Below, piece after piece: positions 41,060 through 49,598 of a stretch of 64,000 nucleotides of DNA. Position 1 is the first letter of the stretch. Each line of letters starts with the position of its first letter. The notes beneath the pieces were generated by a model. The model ran no database searches. It worked only from the letters and a program-made list of their open reading frames with translations, and was not told the DNA's origin. Location: contig NZ_FOVH01000002.1 of assembly GCF_900115095.1 (NCBI RefSeq), positions 620,001 to 684,000 of the forward strand, in the 5' to 3' direction. The translations under genes and the position numbers were made by a program. This DNA is from Actinomadura madurae (GTDB lineage: Bacteria; Actinomycetota; Actinomycetes; Streptosporangiales; Streptosporangiaceae).

Positions 41060-41467
41060 ATGGACATCCACTACACCGCCGTGGCCACCGCGAACGGGCG
41101 CGACGGCAAGGCCGTCACCTCCGACGGACGTCTCGACCTGGCCCTCGCCGTCCCCCGCGAGATGGGCGGCAGCGGCGAGGGCACCAACCCCGAGCAGCTG
41201 TTCGCCGCCGGCTACGCGGCCTGCTTCGCCAGCGCGCTCGGCGCCGTCGCCCGCGCCACCCGCCAGGACGTCCGGGACGTCTCCGTCACCGCCGAGGTCG
41301 GCATCGGCGGCGACACCGAGAGCGGGTTCGGGCTCGCCGTCGTCCTGCGGATCGAGCTCCCCGACGACCTGGAGAACGGAAAGGACCTGGTGGAACGCGC
41401 CCACCAGGTCTGCCCGTACTCCAACGCCACCCGGGGCAACGTCCCGGTGGAGCTGGTCATCGAGTAG
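41060..41467 (+). CDS. ohr: Organic hydroperoxide resistance protein (Ohr)
   Basis: 135 residues from ATG at 41060 with a perfect GGAGG (41051-41055). This OsmC/Ohr-fold protein carries the two catalytic cysteines C55 (GYAACFASAL) and C118 (HQVCPYSNATRGN), and the NPEQLFAAGYAACF block specific to Ohr rather than OsmC. It reduces organic and fatty-acid hydroperoxides with lipoylated proteins. The usual ohrR partner is not adjacent, although an OhrR-like operator is present. Confidence 0.95.
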   Translation: MDIHYTAVATANGRDGKAVTSDGRLDLALAVPREMGGSGEGTNPEQLFAAGYAACFASALGAVARATRQDVRDVSVTAEVGIGGDTESGFGLAVVLRIELPDDLENGKDLVERAHQVCPYSNATRGNVPVELVIE

Positions 41468-41479
41468 AGGGCCCGCGGC

Positions 41480-42103
41480 TCAGCCGGCGGCGGCCGCCTC
41501 CTCCTCGCGGATCAGCCCGCGGACCGCGGCCGGCGCCGGCCCGGTCCGCGCCGTCAGCTCCTCGATCCGCCGCCGGTACCGCCGCCGGTCCGGCTCCGGC
41601 AGGACGGACTTCAGCTCGCCCGCCGCCGCCAGCGCCACCGCCGCAGCGTCGTAGCTGTTCACATGGGCCACCGGGCGCCCCCGCAGCGCCGACGACGCCC
41701 CGCCCCACAGCGCCTTCACCACCCGCGGATCCTTCACGGTGACCTCGTAGTACGGGAACAGCCCGAGCATCCGGCGCCTGCGCGTGCGGATCCAGCCGTC
41801 CCGCACCAGCTCTTCCCGGACCGTCGTGACGATGCCCTTGGCGTCCTTGCACACCCAGTGCCGCCAGCGGCGGGGCCGCGACTCCGCGATCTGCGTCAGC
41901 ACGCCGTACGGGTCCTCGCCCGGCGTCCCCGGGACCGGCCTGCCCCGTTCCTCGACGAGCCGCCCGTCCAGGAACAGCTCGGTGAGGGCGGCGGCCCGCA
42001 GCACGTAGCCGAGCCGCGTGCCGCCGCTGGTCATCTTCCGCTTCCGCAGGTCGTAGGCCAGCAGGAACATCCGCGCCGGCAGCGTTTCCGGAACGTGGGT
42101 CAT
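41480..42103 (-). CDS. GPP34 (Golgi phosphoprotein 3-like) family protein
   Basis: 207 residues from ATG at 42103, overlapping the stop of the upstream small gene by ATGA. It shows the family pattern: LPARMFLLAYDLRKRKMTSG, YVLRAAALTELFLDGRL and a basic RTRRRRMLGLFPYYEV loop, which in eukaryotic GOLPH3 region binds phosphoinositides. Bacterial members are common in actinomycetes, with no established function; membrane association is likely. It is the last gene of an SPFH-RHH-GPP34 operon. Confidence 0.85.
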   Translation of the reverse strand: MTHVPETLPARMFLLAYDLRKRKMTSGGTRLGYVLRAAALTELFLDGRLVEERGRPVPGTPGEDPYGVLTQIAESRPRRWRHWVCKDAKGIVTTVREELVRDGWIRTRRRRMLGLFPYYEVTVKDPRVVKALWGGASSALRGRPVAHVNSYDAAAVALAAAGELKSVLPEPDRRRYRRRIEELTARTGPAPAAVRGLIREEEAAAAG

Positions 42104-42342
42104 GGTCGGTCCTCGCTCCCGCCGGCCGGCGGGTCGTCCTCGTCGTCGGTGACCTTGCGCGGGCGGCCCCGCCCGCGCATCCGCCGGGCCGTCCCGGGCA
42201 TCCGCCCCGCGTCGGCCAGCGCCTTCCTCAGCAGGAACTCGATCTGCGCGTTGGTGCTGCGCAGTTCGTCCCCGGCCCACCGCGCCAGCGCGTCGTGGAC
42301 GGCCGGGTCGAGCCTCAGCAGGATCTTCTTGCGTTCCGTCAC
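42100..42342 (-). CDS. Ribbon-helix-helix (Arc/CopG-like) DNA-binding protein
   Basis: 80 residues. MTERKKILLRLDPAVHDALARW gives the beta-strand and first helix of an RHH domain, and TNAQIEFLLRKALADAG the second helix. A basic RMRGRGRPRK segment near residue 55 resembles an AT-hook, followed by an acidic tail. It lies 13 bases after the SPFH gene and overlaps the GPP34 gene. It probably binds the palindrome upstream of the operon. It is not a toxin-antitoxin pair on this evidence, since neither neighbour resembles a toxin. Confidence 0.82.
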   Translation of the reverse strand: MTERKKILLRLDPAVHDALARWAGDELRSTNAQIEFLLRKALADAGRMPGTARRMRGRGRPRKVTDDEDDPPAGGSEDRP

Positions 42343-42355
42343 TGGTCGCCGGGGA

Positions 42356-43270
42356 TCACTGGTAGAGCGTGCCGGTGTTCACCACCGGCTGGGCGTCCCG
42401 GTCGGCGCACAGCACGACCAACAGGTTGCTCACCATGGCCGCTTTGCGTTCCTCGTCCAGCTCGACCACATTCTCCTCGTCCAGCCGCTCCAGCGCGAGT
42501 TGCACCATCCCGACCGCCCCCTCCACGATCCGCTGCCGCGCCGCGACGACCGCGCCCGCCTGCTGCCGGCGCAGCATCGCCTGCGCGATCTCCGGCGCGT
42601 ACGCCAGCCGCGTGATCCGCGACTCGATGATGTCGACGCCCGCCGACGCCACCCGCTGCGCCAGCTCCTCCGACAGCTGCGCGGTGATCTCGTCGGCGTT
42701 GTCGCGCAGCGACGTCCGGTCGTGCGCGTCGTAGGGGAAGCTGCCCGCGATGTGCCGGACGGCCGCCTCGGTCTGGAACGCCACGAACTCCACGAAGTCG
42801 TCGACCTCGAACACCGCCCGCGCGGTGTCGGCGACCTGCCACACCACCACGGCGGAGATCTCGATCGGGTTCCCGTCCAGGTCGTTGACCTTCGCGAGCC
42901 CCGTCTCGTGGTTGCGGATCCGCGTGGACACCCGCTGCCGCTGGGTCAGCGGGTTCACCCACCGGAGCCCGTCGGTCCGGACCGTCCCGCTGTACCGCCC
43001 GAGCAGTTGCAGCACCCGCGCCTCGCCGGGCGCCACCGGCGTGAGCCCGGCCGCGACCACCAGCCCGGCCAGGAGCAGCAGCGATCCGGCGACGACCCCC
43101 GTCCCGATGGCGACGCCCCCGCCGGTCGCCACTCCGGCGACGAGGGCCGCGACGGCCAGCAGCATCAGCAGCAGCGCGACCCCGAGCATCCCCCATCCGC
43201 CGCGATCCGCCGCCGCCCGCTCCTCGATCTTCGGCTTCGGCATCTCCACCTGCGCCGCCGCGTCCACCAT
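42356..43270 (-). CDS. SPFH/Band 7 domain membrane protein
   Basis: 304 residues from ATG at 43270, five bases after AAGGAGG; an ATG at 43285 is upstream of that site and is rejected. Two hydrophobic segments (about 25-45 and 55-75) precede an SPFH domain: [51 protein letters not shown] and [24 protein letters not shown] proteins assemble into large rings at the membrane and organise or protect membrane complexes. It heads the operon with the RHH and GPP34 genes. Confidence 0.9.
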   Translation of the reverse strand: MVDAAAQVEMPKPKIEERAAADRGGWGMLGVALLLMLLAVAALVAGVATGGGVAIGTGVVAGSLLLLAGLVVAAGLTPVAPGEARVLQLLGRYSGTVRTDGLRWVNPLTQRQRVSTRIRNHETGLAKVNDLDGNPIEISAVVVWQVADTARAVFEVDDFVEFVAFQTEAAVRHIAGSFPYDAHDRTSLRDNADEITAQLSEELAQRVASAGVDIIESRITRLAYAPEIAQAMLRRQQAGAVVAARQRIVEGAVGMVQLALERLDEENVVELDEERKAAMVSNLLVVLCADRDAQPVVNTGTLYQ

Positions 43271-43304
43271 CTCGTCCTCCTTCATGCGTTATCACGAGAA
43301 TAGC

Positions 43305-43320
43305 AAAGTGATATCACTTT
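43305..43320. promoter_or_regulatory. Perfect 16-bp palindrome, likely RHH operator
   Basis: AAAGTGATATCACTTT is a perfect palindrome 35 bases upstream of the SPFH start. A further ttatcac half-site lies between it and the gene. An RHH protein encoded in the operon makes autoregulation through this site likely. Confidence 0.6.
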
Positions 43321-43356
43321 TTCTAGCTCGGGGGAGTATGTCCTGGTTCGCCCAGG

Positions 43357-44898
43357 TCAGGGAGTGGTGACGAGGTCGGGGTCTTGCTCGGTGTCGGGGA
43401 TGACCTTGGGGACGTTGCGGAGGGTGACGAGGGCGAAGACGGCCACGAGTGCGGCGAAGCCGGCGCTGCAGGCGAGGGCGGCGTGCATGCCGTCCACGAA
43501 CGCCTCCCGCGCGGCCGTGGCGACCTGGGCGGCGAGCGTGCCCGGCAGGTCCGCGGCGGCCTGGAGGGCGGCGCCGAGGGAGTCGCGGGCGGCGGACGCG
43601 GCGGGCGCGGGGACGCCCGCGGGCAGGTCCAGGGCGCCCCGGTAGACGGCGTTCAGCACGCTGCCGAGGACCGCCATGCCGAGGGCGCCGCCGAGCTCGG
43701 TGGCGGTCTCGGAGATCGCGGACGCGGCGCCGGAGCGGTCCTTCGGCACGGTCGCGAGGACGGTGTCGGAGGTGACCGTCATCGCCATCCCCATCCCGAG
43801 GCCGGACAGCAGCATCACCGGGAGCATCGCCCAGTAGGACGTGTGCAGGCCGATCATCAGGTAGAGGGAGAAGCCGCAGGCGGACAGCAGCATGCCGAGC
43901 GCGACCACGCGGGCGCGGCCGAGCGCGCCGATCAGCGGCGGGGCGAGCGCGGCGCCGCCGACCATGGCGCCCGCGGCGCCGGGCAGCCCGGCGAGGCCCG
44001 CCTTCAGCGGCGACCAGCCGAGCGCCAGCTGGAAGAACAGCGAGAAGATCAGCGACTGGGCGACCAGGGCGAACATCGCGAACATGTTGGTGCCGACCGA
44101 CCCGGTGAACGCGGCGCGGCGGAACAGCCGGACGTCGATCAGCGGCTCGGCCAGCCGGGTCTGCCGGACCAGGAACGCGGCCAGCGCCAGCGCGCCGATC
44201 GCCGCCGACACGTAGATCCGGGGCTCGTCCGGGCCGTGCGCCGCCGCCTCCTTGATCGCGTAGACCAGGCCGAGGACGCCGGCCACCGAGAGCGGCACGC
44301 TGAGCAGGTCGAGCCGTCCGGGCACGGGGTTGCGCGACTCCGGCAGCACCAGCGCGCCGGCGAGGAGCGCCACCGCCATGATCGGGACGTTGATCATGAA
44401 GACGGAGCCCCACCAGAAGTGGTCCAGCAGCGCGCCGCCGGCGACCGGCCCCAGCCCGACCGCGAGCCCGGCGACGCCGGCGAACGCGCCGATCGCCATC
44501 GTCCGCTCCTTCGGTTCGGTGAACGCGCGCCGGATCAGCGACAGGCAGGACGGCATCAGCGTGGCCCCGGCGACGCCGAGCACCGCGCGGGCCGCGATCA
44601 GCAGCCCGGCGCTCGGCGCGTAGGCGGTCAGCGCGGACGCGGTGGCGAACACCGCCGTCCCGATCAGCAGCAGCCGCTTGTGGCCGATCCGGTCGCCGAC
44701 GCCGCCCATGGTGATCAGCAGGCCGGCCAGGGCGAACCCGTAGGCGTCGGCGATCCACAGGATCTGGGTGGACGAGGGGTGCAGGTCCGCGCTCAGGTGC
44801 GGGACGGCCTGGTTCAGCGCGGTCAGGTCGATGTTCGGCACGATCGCGACGAGCAGGCAGATCGTGAAGGTGCCCCATTTGCGGGCCGAGGTGTCCAT
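43357..44898 (-). CDS. MFS efflux pump, DHA2 (14-TMS) type
   Basis: 513 residues from ATG at 44898. Hallmarks: VPNIDLTALNQAVPHLSADL (TM1), ILWIADAYGFALAG (TM2), motif A GGVGDRIGHKRLLL and GLGPVAGGALLDHFWW near TM5. This resembles QacA/SmvA-type multidrug exporters. A long extracytoplasmic loop (about residues 420-475, Ala-rich) lies before the last helix. It lies 165 bases downstream of, and parallel to, the AfsR-like regulator gene; co-regulation is possible but a hairpin separates them. Confidence 0.92.
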   Translation of the reverse strand: MDTSARKWGTFTICLLVAIVPNIDLTALNQAVPHLSADLHPSSTQILWIADAYGFALAGLLITMGGVGDRIGHKRLLLIGTAVFATASALTAYAPSAGLLIAARAVLGVAGATLMPSCLSLIRRAFTEPKERTMAIGAFAGVAGLAVGLGPVAGGALLDHFWWGSVFMINVPIMAVALLAGALVLPESRNPVPGRLDLLSVPLSVAGVLGLVYAIKEAAAHGPDEPRIYVSAAIGALALAAFLVRQTRLAEPLIDVRLFRRAAFTGSVGTNMFAMFALVAQSLIFSLFFQLALGWSPLKAGLAGLPGAAGAMVGGAALAPPLIGALGRARVVALGMLLSACGFSLYLMIGLHTSYWAMLPVMLLSGLGMGMAMTVTSDTVLATVPKDRSGAASAISETATELGGALGMAVLGSVLNAVYRGALDLPAGVPAPAASAARDSLGAALQAAADLPGTLAAQVATAAREAFVDGMHAALACSAGFAALVAVFALVTLRNVPKVIPDTEQDPDLVTTP

Positions 44899-44964
44899 GC
44901 CCGCCACGGTCGCGGGCGGCGCTGACCGTCCGCGCACCGTCCGCTGACCGGTCCGGTTTCCTCT

Positions 44965-44981
44965 GGGGGGGACGACCCCCC
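44965..44981 (-). terminator. G6/C6 terminator-like hairpin
   Basis: A run of seven G and a run of six C around acga form a short, very strong stem between the AfsR-like gene and the MFS gene, which read in the same direction. It may end or attenuate the upstream transcript. Confidence 0.4.
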
Positions 44982-45063
44982 ACACCCCCCGGAAGAGCAG
45001 GCCGGTCCGGCTCCCTCCGCTCCGCTGGAGCTCCGCTCCGGGAACCGGTCCGGCGGCGTCCGG

Positions 45064-48000
45064 TCAGCGGCGGGCGAGCAGCGCGACGGCCCGGTCGCGG
45101 GGGAGCGCGGCCCCCTCGGCGTAGGCCTTCTCGTAGGCGGGGCCGCCGAGCAGCGCGCGGGCCGCGGACGCGACGCGCTCGACGTCGGGATCGCCGGTGA
45201 CCGCGACGCCCCGCAGCACCCGTCCCGCGCCGAGCAGCCGGGCGGCGCGCTCGCCGTCCCCGTCCGCGGCGGCGGCGCCGGCGAGCCCGACGGCGGCGGC
45301 GCCCCGGTAGGCGAAGATCGGATGGTCCAGCGCCATGTCCAGCGCCTCGGCGAACAGCTCCCGGGCCCGCCGGGTGTCGCCGTCCCCGGCCGCGAGCCAT
45401 CCGAGCCCGACCAGCGCCGAGCCCCGCACGCCGGCGGCGATGAACCGCTCGGACGAGTAGCCGGTGAGCGCCGCCTCGTACATCCGGCGGGCTCGCGCGG
45501 CGTCGCCGCCGAGGCGCGCGACCTCGCCGAGCCCGTGGCATCCCGCGGCGATCTTGTCGGGGGTGCCCGCCCGGCGGGCCAGCTCGATGCCCCGCTCGTA
45601 CTCGGCCCGCGCCGCGTCCAGGTCGCCGGCGCGCAGGCGGACGAGGCCGCGCTGGTAGAGCAGGTCGGCGGTGTCCTCCAGGGCGCCGAGCCGTCCGGTC
45701 ATCTCCAGCGCCTCGTCCAGGAGCGCGAGCGCCCGCTCCGGGTCGCCGCGCCAGGCGGCGACCTGCGCGAGCGGGTCGAGCGAGTTCGCCATGCCCCACC
45801 GGTCGCCGCAGGCCCGGAAGCCGCGCAGCGCCTCGCCGCACGCCCGCTCCACCCCGGCGGCGTCGCCGGCGAGCTGGGCGACGAACCCGTCGCTCATCCG
45901 GAGCAGCGCCCGCGACCACGGGTCGTCCCCGACCTGCCTGGCGAAGACGTCGATGTCGGTGCGGTCGGGGCCCGCGGTCAGCGCCCACAGGACGATCACC
46001 ACCGGGTACCGCACCTGGCGGTCGATGCGGCGCAGCAGCTCCGCGGCCCGGTCGAGCCACTCCACCGCGCGCTCGCCCGTGGCGCCGCCCGCGACGGCGT
46101 TGGTCACGCACAGGACGTACTCCTCGTCGAGCCCGTCCGGCGGGGCGTCGCCGATCACCTCCAGCAGGTCGGACGCCAGCGGCGCGCCCTCGACGCGGCC
46201 GCGCAGCCACCAGTACCAGGACAGCGAGGCGATCAGCCGGAGCGCGAGCGCCGGATCGCGCCGGACGGACCGCCGCAGCGCCGCGTGCAGGTTCCCGTGG
46301 TCGGCGGCGAGCAGCTCCAGCCGTTCGAGCTGCCCGGGGCCGCGCAGGTGAGGGTCCGCGCGTGCGGCGACGCCGGCGAAGTACTCCGCGTGCGCCCGCT
46401 CGAAGCGCTCCGCCTCACCGGCCCCGGCGAGGCGCTCGGCGCAGAACGCGCGGACGGTGTCGAGCATCCGGTACCGGAAGCCGTCGCTCTGCAGCAGCGA
46501 CTTGTCGGCCAGCTCGACGAGCAGCTCGTCGGCGTCGTCGAGGTCGCAGACGCCCGCGGCCGCCTCCAGGGTGAGGCCGCCGGAGAACACCGTGAGGCGC
46601 CGCGCGAGGGTCCGCTCCGCCTCGTCCAGCAGGTCCCAGCTCCACTCGACGACCCCGCGGAGCGTCTGGTGGCGCGGCGCCGCGGCGCGGTTCCCGCGCG
46701 ACAGGAGCCGGAACCGGTCGTCCAGCCGGGTCGCGACCTCGGTGACCGGCAGCGACCGCAGCCGCGCCGCGGCCAGCTCGATCGCGAGCGGCAGCCCGTC
46801 CAGCGCCCGGCAGATCCGCAGCACGGCGCCGGCGTTCGCCTCGTCCACCGCGAAGCCGGGACGCACCGCCTCGGCCCGGTCGAGGAACAGCCGGACCGCC
46901 GGATACGCCGGCAGCTCCCCGGCCGGCGCGCCCTCCGGCGGCAGCTCCAGCGGCGGCAGCGGCCACACCGCCTCGCCGGTGATCGCGAGGGCCTCCCGGC
47001 TGGTGGCCAGCACCCGCAGGCGCGGGCACGCGCTCAGCAGCCGGTGCGCGAGGCCGGCGACGGCCTCCACGACATGCTCGCAGTTGTCCAGGACGAGCAG
47101 CGCCCGCCGCCCGTCCAGCGCCGTGACCAGCCGTTCCACCACGCCGGGCGGTCGTTCGCCGGGCGCCGGGCGCATCCCGCCCTCGCGCAGCCCGAGCGCG
47201 CCGAGCAGCGCCTTCGGCACCTCGGACGCGACGACCGGCGCCAGGTCGACGAAGTGGACCTCGCCGTCCTCCCGCCCGGCCGCCTCGATCGCCAGCCGCG
47301 TCTTCCCCGCGCCGCCGGGCCCGAGCAGCGTGACGAGCCGCCCGCTCGCCAGCATCTTGCCGATGCGCCGCAACTCCTCCTCGCGCCCGACGAAGCTGGT
47401 GAGCTGTGCCGGCAGGCCCGCCCGGACGGCCGGCGCCTCGTCGGGCGGCTCGTCCAGCGGATCCCCGCGCAGGATCGCCAGGTGGACGTCCGCCAGCTCC
47501 CTCGACGGGTCGGCGCCCAGCTCGTCGGCGAGGACGCGCCGGCCCTCCTCGAACACCGCGAGCGCCTCCGCCTGCCGCCCGCCGCCGTGCAGCGCCCGCA
47601 TCAGCAGGGCCCGCGCCCGCTCCCGCAGCGGCTGCGCGTCCACCAGGTCCCGCAGCGCCGCGACCACCGCTCCGGGATCGCCCATCCGCAGCCTCGCCTC
47701 GGCGTACTGCTCGACGGCCGAGGCCCGCGCCTCCTCCAGCCGCGCGGCCTGGGACCCGGCGAAGGGCGCGCTCACATCCGCCAGCGCGGGGCCGCGCCAC
47801 AGGCCGAGCGCCTCTTCGAACAGGGTCGCCGCCGTCGAGTGCCGACCGTCCGCCAGGGCCTGGCCCGCCTCCTGGACGAGCCCCTGGAAGCGGTGGACGT
47901 CGACGTCCTCCCGCGCGGCGGCGATGCGGTACCCAGCCGGCAGCCCCTCGACGAGGCCCGCGTCCCCGAGCCCGCGCCGCAGCCGGGACACCTGCGACTG

Positions 48001-48186
48001 GAGCGCGTTGGCCGCCCCGCTCGGCGGATCCTCCCCGTACAGCCCGTCGATGAGCCGTTCCGCCGGGACGACGCGTCCGGCGTCCAGGAGCAGCATCGCC
48101 AGCAGCGCCCGCACCGTGGGCCCGCCCACCGGGACGGCCGCCCCGCCGTTGACGACCTCGACGGGTCCCAGGATGCCGAAGCGCAT
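45064..48186 (-). CDS. SARP/AfsR-type transcriptional regulator with NB-ARC and TPR
   Basis: 1040 residues from ATG at 48186. The N-terminal OmpR-type winged helix (MRFGILGPVEV, LLAMLLLDAGRVVPAERLID, ANALQSQVSRLRRGL) is followed by a bacterial transcriptional activator domain (about 95-245). An NB-ARC ATPase has Walker A GPGGAGKT near 285, ALLVLDNCEH and ATSREAL. The rest is TPR-like repeats. AfsR-type proteins activate secondary metabolism or morphological genes after ATP- and signal-dependent assembly. The closest genes are the MFS pump downstream and a divergent epoxide-hydrolase-like gene. Confidence 0.93.
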   Translation of the reverse strand: MRFGILGPVEVVNGGAAVPVGGPTVRALLAMLLLDAGRVVPAERLIDGLYGEDPPSGAANALQSQVSRLRRGLGDAGLVEGLPAGYRIAAAREDVDVHRFQGLVQEAGQALADGRHSTAATLFEEALGLWRGPALADVSAPFAGSQAARLEEARASAVEQYAEARLRMGDPGAVVAALRDLVDAQPLRERARALLMRALHGGGRQAEALAVFEEGRRVLADELGADPSRELADVHLAILRGDPLDEPPDEAPAVRAGLPAQLTSFVGREEELRRIGKMLASGRLVTLLGPGGAGKTRLAIEAAGREDGEVHFVDLAPVVASEVPKALLGALGLREGGMRPAPGERPPGVVERLVTALDGRRALLVLDNCEHVVEAVAGLAHRLLSACPRLRVLATSREALAITGEAVWPLPPLELPPEGAPAGELPAYPAVRLFLDRAEAVRPGFAVDEANAGAVLRICRALDGLPLAIELAAARLRSLPVTEVATRLDDRFRLLSRGNRAAAPRHQTLRGVVEWSWDLLDEAERTLARRLTVFSGGLTLEAAAGVCDLDDADELLVELADKSLLQSDGFRYRMLDTVRAFCAERLAGAGEAERFERAHAEYFAGVAARADPHLRGPGQLERLELLAADHGNLHAALRRSVRRDPALALRLIASLSWYWWLRGRVEGAPLASDLLEVIGDAPPDGLDEEYVLCVTNAVAGGATGERAVEWLDRAAELLRRIDRQVRYPVVIVLWALTAGPDRTDIDVFARQVGDDPWSRALLRMSDGFVAQLAGDAAGVERACGEALRGFRACGDRWGMANSLDPLAQVAAWRGDPERALALLDEALEMTGRLGALEDTADLLYQRGLVRLRAGDLDAARAEYERGIELARRAGTPDKIAAGCHGLGEVARLGGDAARARRMYEAALTGYSSERFIAAGVRGSALVGLGWLAAGDGDTRRARELFAEALDMALDHPIFAYRGAAAVGLAGAAAADGDGERAARLLGAGRVLRGVAVTGDPDVERVASAARALLGGPAYEKAYAEGAALPRDRAVALLARR

Positions 48187-48237
48187 GCCCCGATTGTCGC
48201 GCACTACGGTGGTCCTCCCGGCTTCTGGAGGACAGCC

Positions 48238-48663
48238 ATGACCGAGATCCAGATCGTCACCGACTTCCTCTCCGCCCTCGAAGACCTCGACGTCGACCGG
48301 GCCCTCACCCACGCCGCCCCTGGAATGATCTACCAGAACGTCCCGCTCCCGCCCGCCCGCGGCCGCGCCGCCGTCGGGAAGACCCTGCGCGCCATGACCC
48401 GCTACGGCACCGGCTTCGAGGCCCGCGTCCACAACATCGCCGCGTCCGGCCCGGTCGTCCTCACCGAGCGGACCGACGTCCTGGAGCGCGGCGCCTGGCG
48501 CGCCGAGTTCTGGGTCTGCGGCACCTTCGAGGTCCACGACGGCAAGATCACGCTGTGGCGCGACTACTTCGACTGGACGACCTTCCTGGCCGCGTCCGCC
48601 AAGGGCCTCGCCGGCGTCGTCGCCTCGGCCCTCAACCCCCGCCCCCGCACAACGACCCGCTGA
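48238..48663 (+). CDS. Limonene-1,2-epoxide hydrolase family protein
   Basis: 141 residues from ATG at 48238, six bases after GGAGG. The fold is the NTF2/SnoaL-like cone. The residues used by limonene epoxide hydrolase are present with matching spacing: Y32 and N34 (IYQNVP), R78 and D80 (TERTDVL), D109 (LWRDYFDW). So an active epoxide hydrolase is likely rather than a SnoaL cyclase. The substrate is unknown. It is divergent from the AfsR-like regulator, 51 bases apart, and may be under its control. Confidence 0.85.
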   Translation: MTEIQIVTDFLSALEDLDVDRALTHAAPGMIYQNVPLPPARGRAAVGKTLRAMTRYGTGFEARVHNIAASGPVVLTERTDVLERGAWRAEFWVCGTFEVHDGKITLWRDYFDWTTFLAASAKGLAGVVASALNPRPRTTTR

Positions 48664-48691
48664 CGGCGCATCGGCCGCCCGCGCGGCCGAT

Positions 48692-49525
48692 CTACTCCTG
48701 CGGACGGGTGCGGCGGAGGGTGAACGCCGCGGCGGTCACCGCGGACACCGGCAGGGAGAGGAACGCCAGCACGATCACGGTCGACCCCGCGGTCTCGTTC
48801 CACAGGTACGCCTGATCGGGCGTCAGGCGGTAGAGGAGGGCGGCGAGCACCGGCCCCGCCGCGCCCGCGGCCACGGACGTCCACCATTCGCGGGTGCGCC
48901 GGGCGGTCACACCGGCGACGGCACCTGCCAGGACCAGCACCGCCGCCGCCACCGGGAGCATGGTCGGCAGGTGGTAGCCCATGTTGTACGGCTCGGTCCG
49001 CAGCGCGACCAGGAACTCCAGCCCCAGCGGCTGCACCATCCCCGCGTACACGACGGTCCGGGGCACCAGCGCTGTGCAGGCGAGGGCCGCGACCCACTGC
49101 AGCGCTGCGTAGGCGGCGAGCCCCGTGCCGATGACGGGGACCACGGCGACGGCCAGCGCACCCGCGGCCCCCAGGAGGACGCCCGTCAGCATCGCGGCGG
49201 TGACGTCGTCCCGGAGACCTTCGCCACTGGAGGCGGCCAGGAGCGGCCAGACCGCGAGCGTCCCGGCGGAGGCAGGGAGCACGGACACCTTCCGCATCCG
49301 GGCGTCCACCCCGGGGCGTGCGACGGCGACGGCCACCGCCAGCGGCACCGCCACGGCGCAGTACCAGGCGATCAGCGTGACCTGCACGCCCTGGACACGG
49401 TCGGCCCCGGCGGTGAAGTCCCCGCCGAGCGTCGTGATGCCGGTCAGCTCGGCGACCGCGACCTGGGCGAGGCCGAGCGCGGCGGCGGCGCCGGCGGCGA
49501 CGGCCGCGGTCCGTACCTCGATCAT
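48692..49525 (-). CDS. Multi-pass membrane protein, function unknown
   Basis: 277 residues from ATG at 49525, with GGAG five bases before. I see about seven hydrophobic helices and no family motif. The first helix ([21 protein letters not shown]) is followed by an extracytoplasmic loop, and the last by a short basic tail (RRTRPQE). The overall pattern recalls actinobacterial DUF6069-type membrane proteins, but I cannot confirm that. It is divergent from the LuxR gene at 49599. Confidence 0.7.
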   Translation of the reverse strand: MIEVRTAAVAAGAAAALGLAQVAVAELTGITTLGGDFTAGADRVQGVQVTLIAWYCAVAVPLAVAVAVARPGVDARMRKVSVLPASAGTLAVWPLLAASSGEGLRDDVTAAMLTGVLLGAAGALAVAVVPVIGTGLAAYAALQWVAALACTALVPRTVVYAGMVQPLGLEFLVALRTEPYNMGYHLPTMLPVAAAVLVLAGAVAGVTARRTREWWTSVAAGAAGPVLAALLYRLTPDQAYLWNETAGSTVIVLAFLSLPVSAVTAAAFTLRRTRPQE

Positions 49526-49598
49526 GCGTGCTCCGGGGGGCGTCCGGCCCGGACTGCGGGCGGTGGGCGGCGGAGGGATCGTGTGGTGGGGTGGAGGT

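Noticed and set aside
42100..42342. RHH protein as the antitoxin of a toxin-antitoxin pair
   Set aside because: Neighbours are SPFH and GPP34 proteins with no toxin signature; operon autoregulation explains it better.
45322..48237. Long plus-strand frame antisense to the AfsR-like gene
   Set aside because: Real coding is only the epoxide-hydrolase-like protein from 48238; the upstream part mirrors NB-ARC and TPR sequence.
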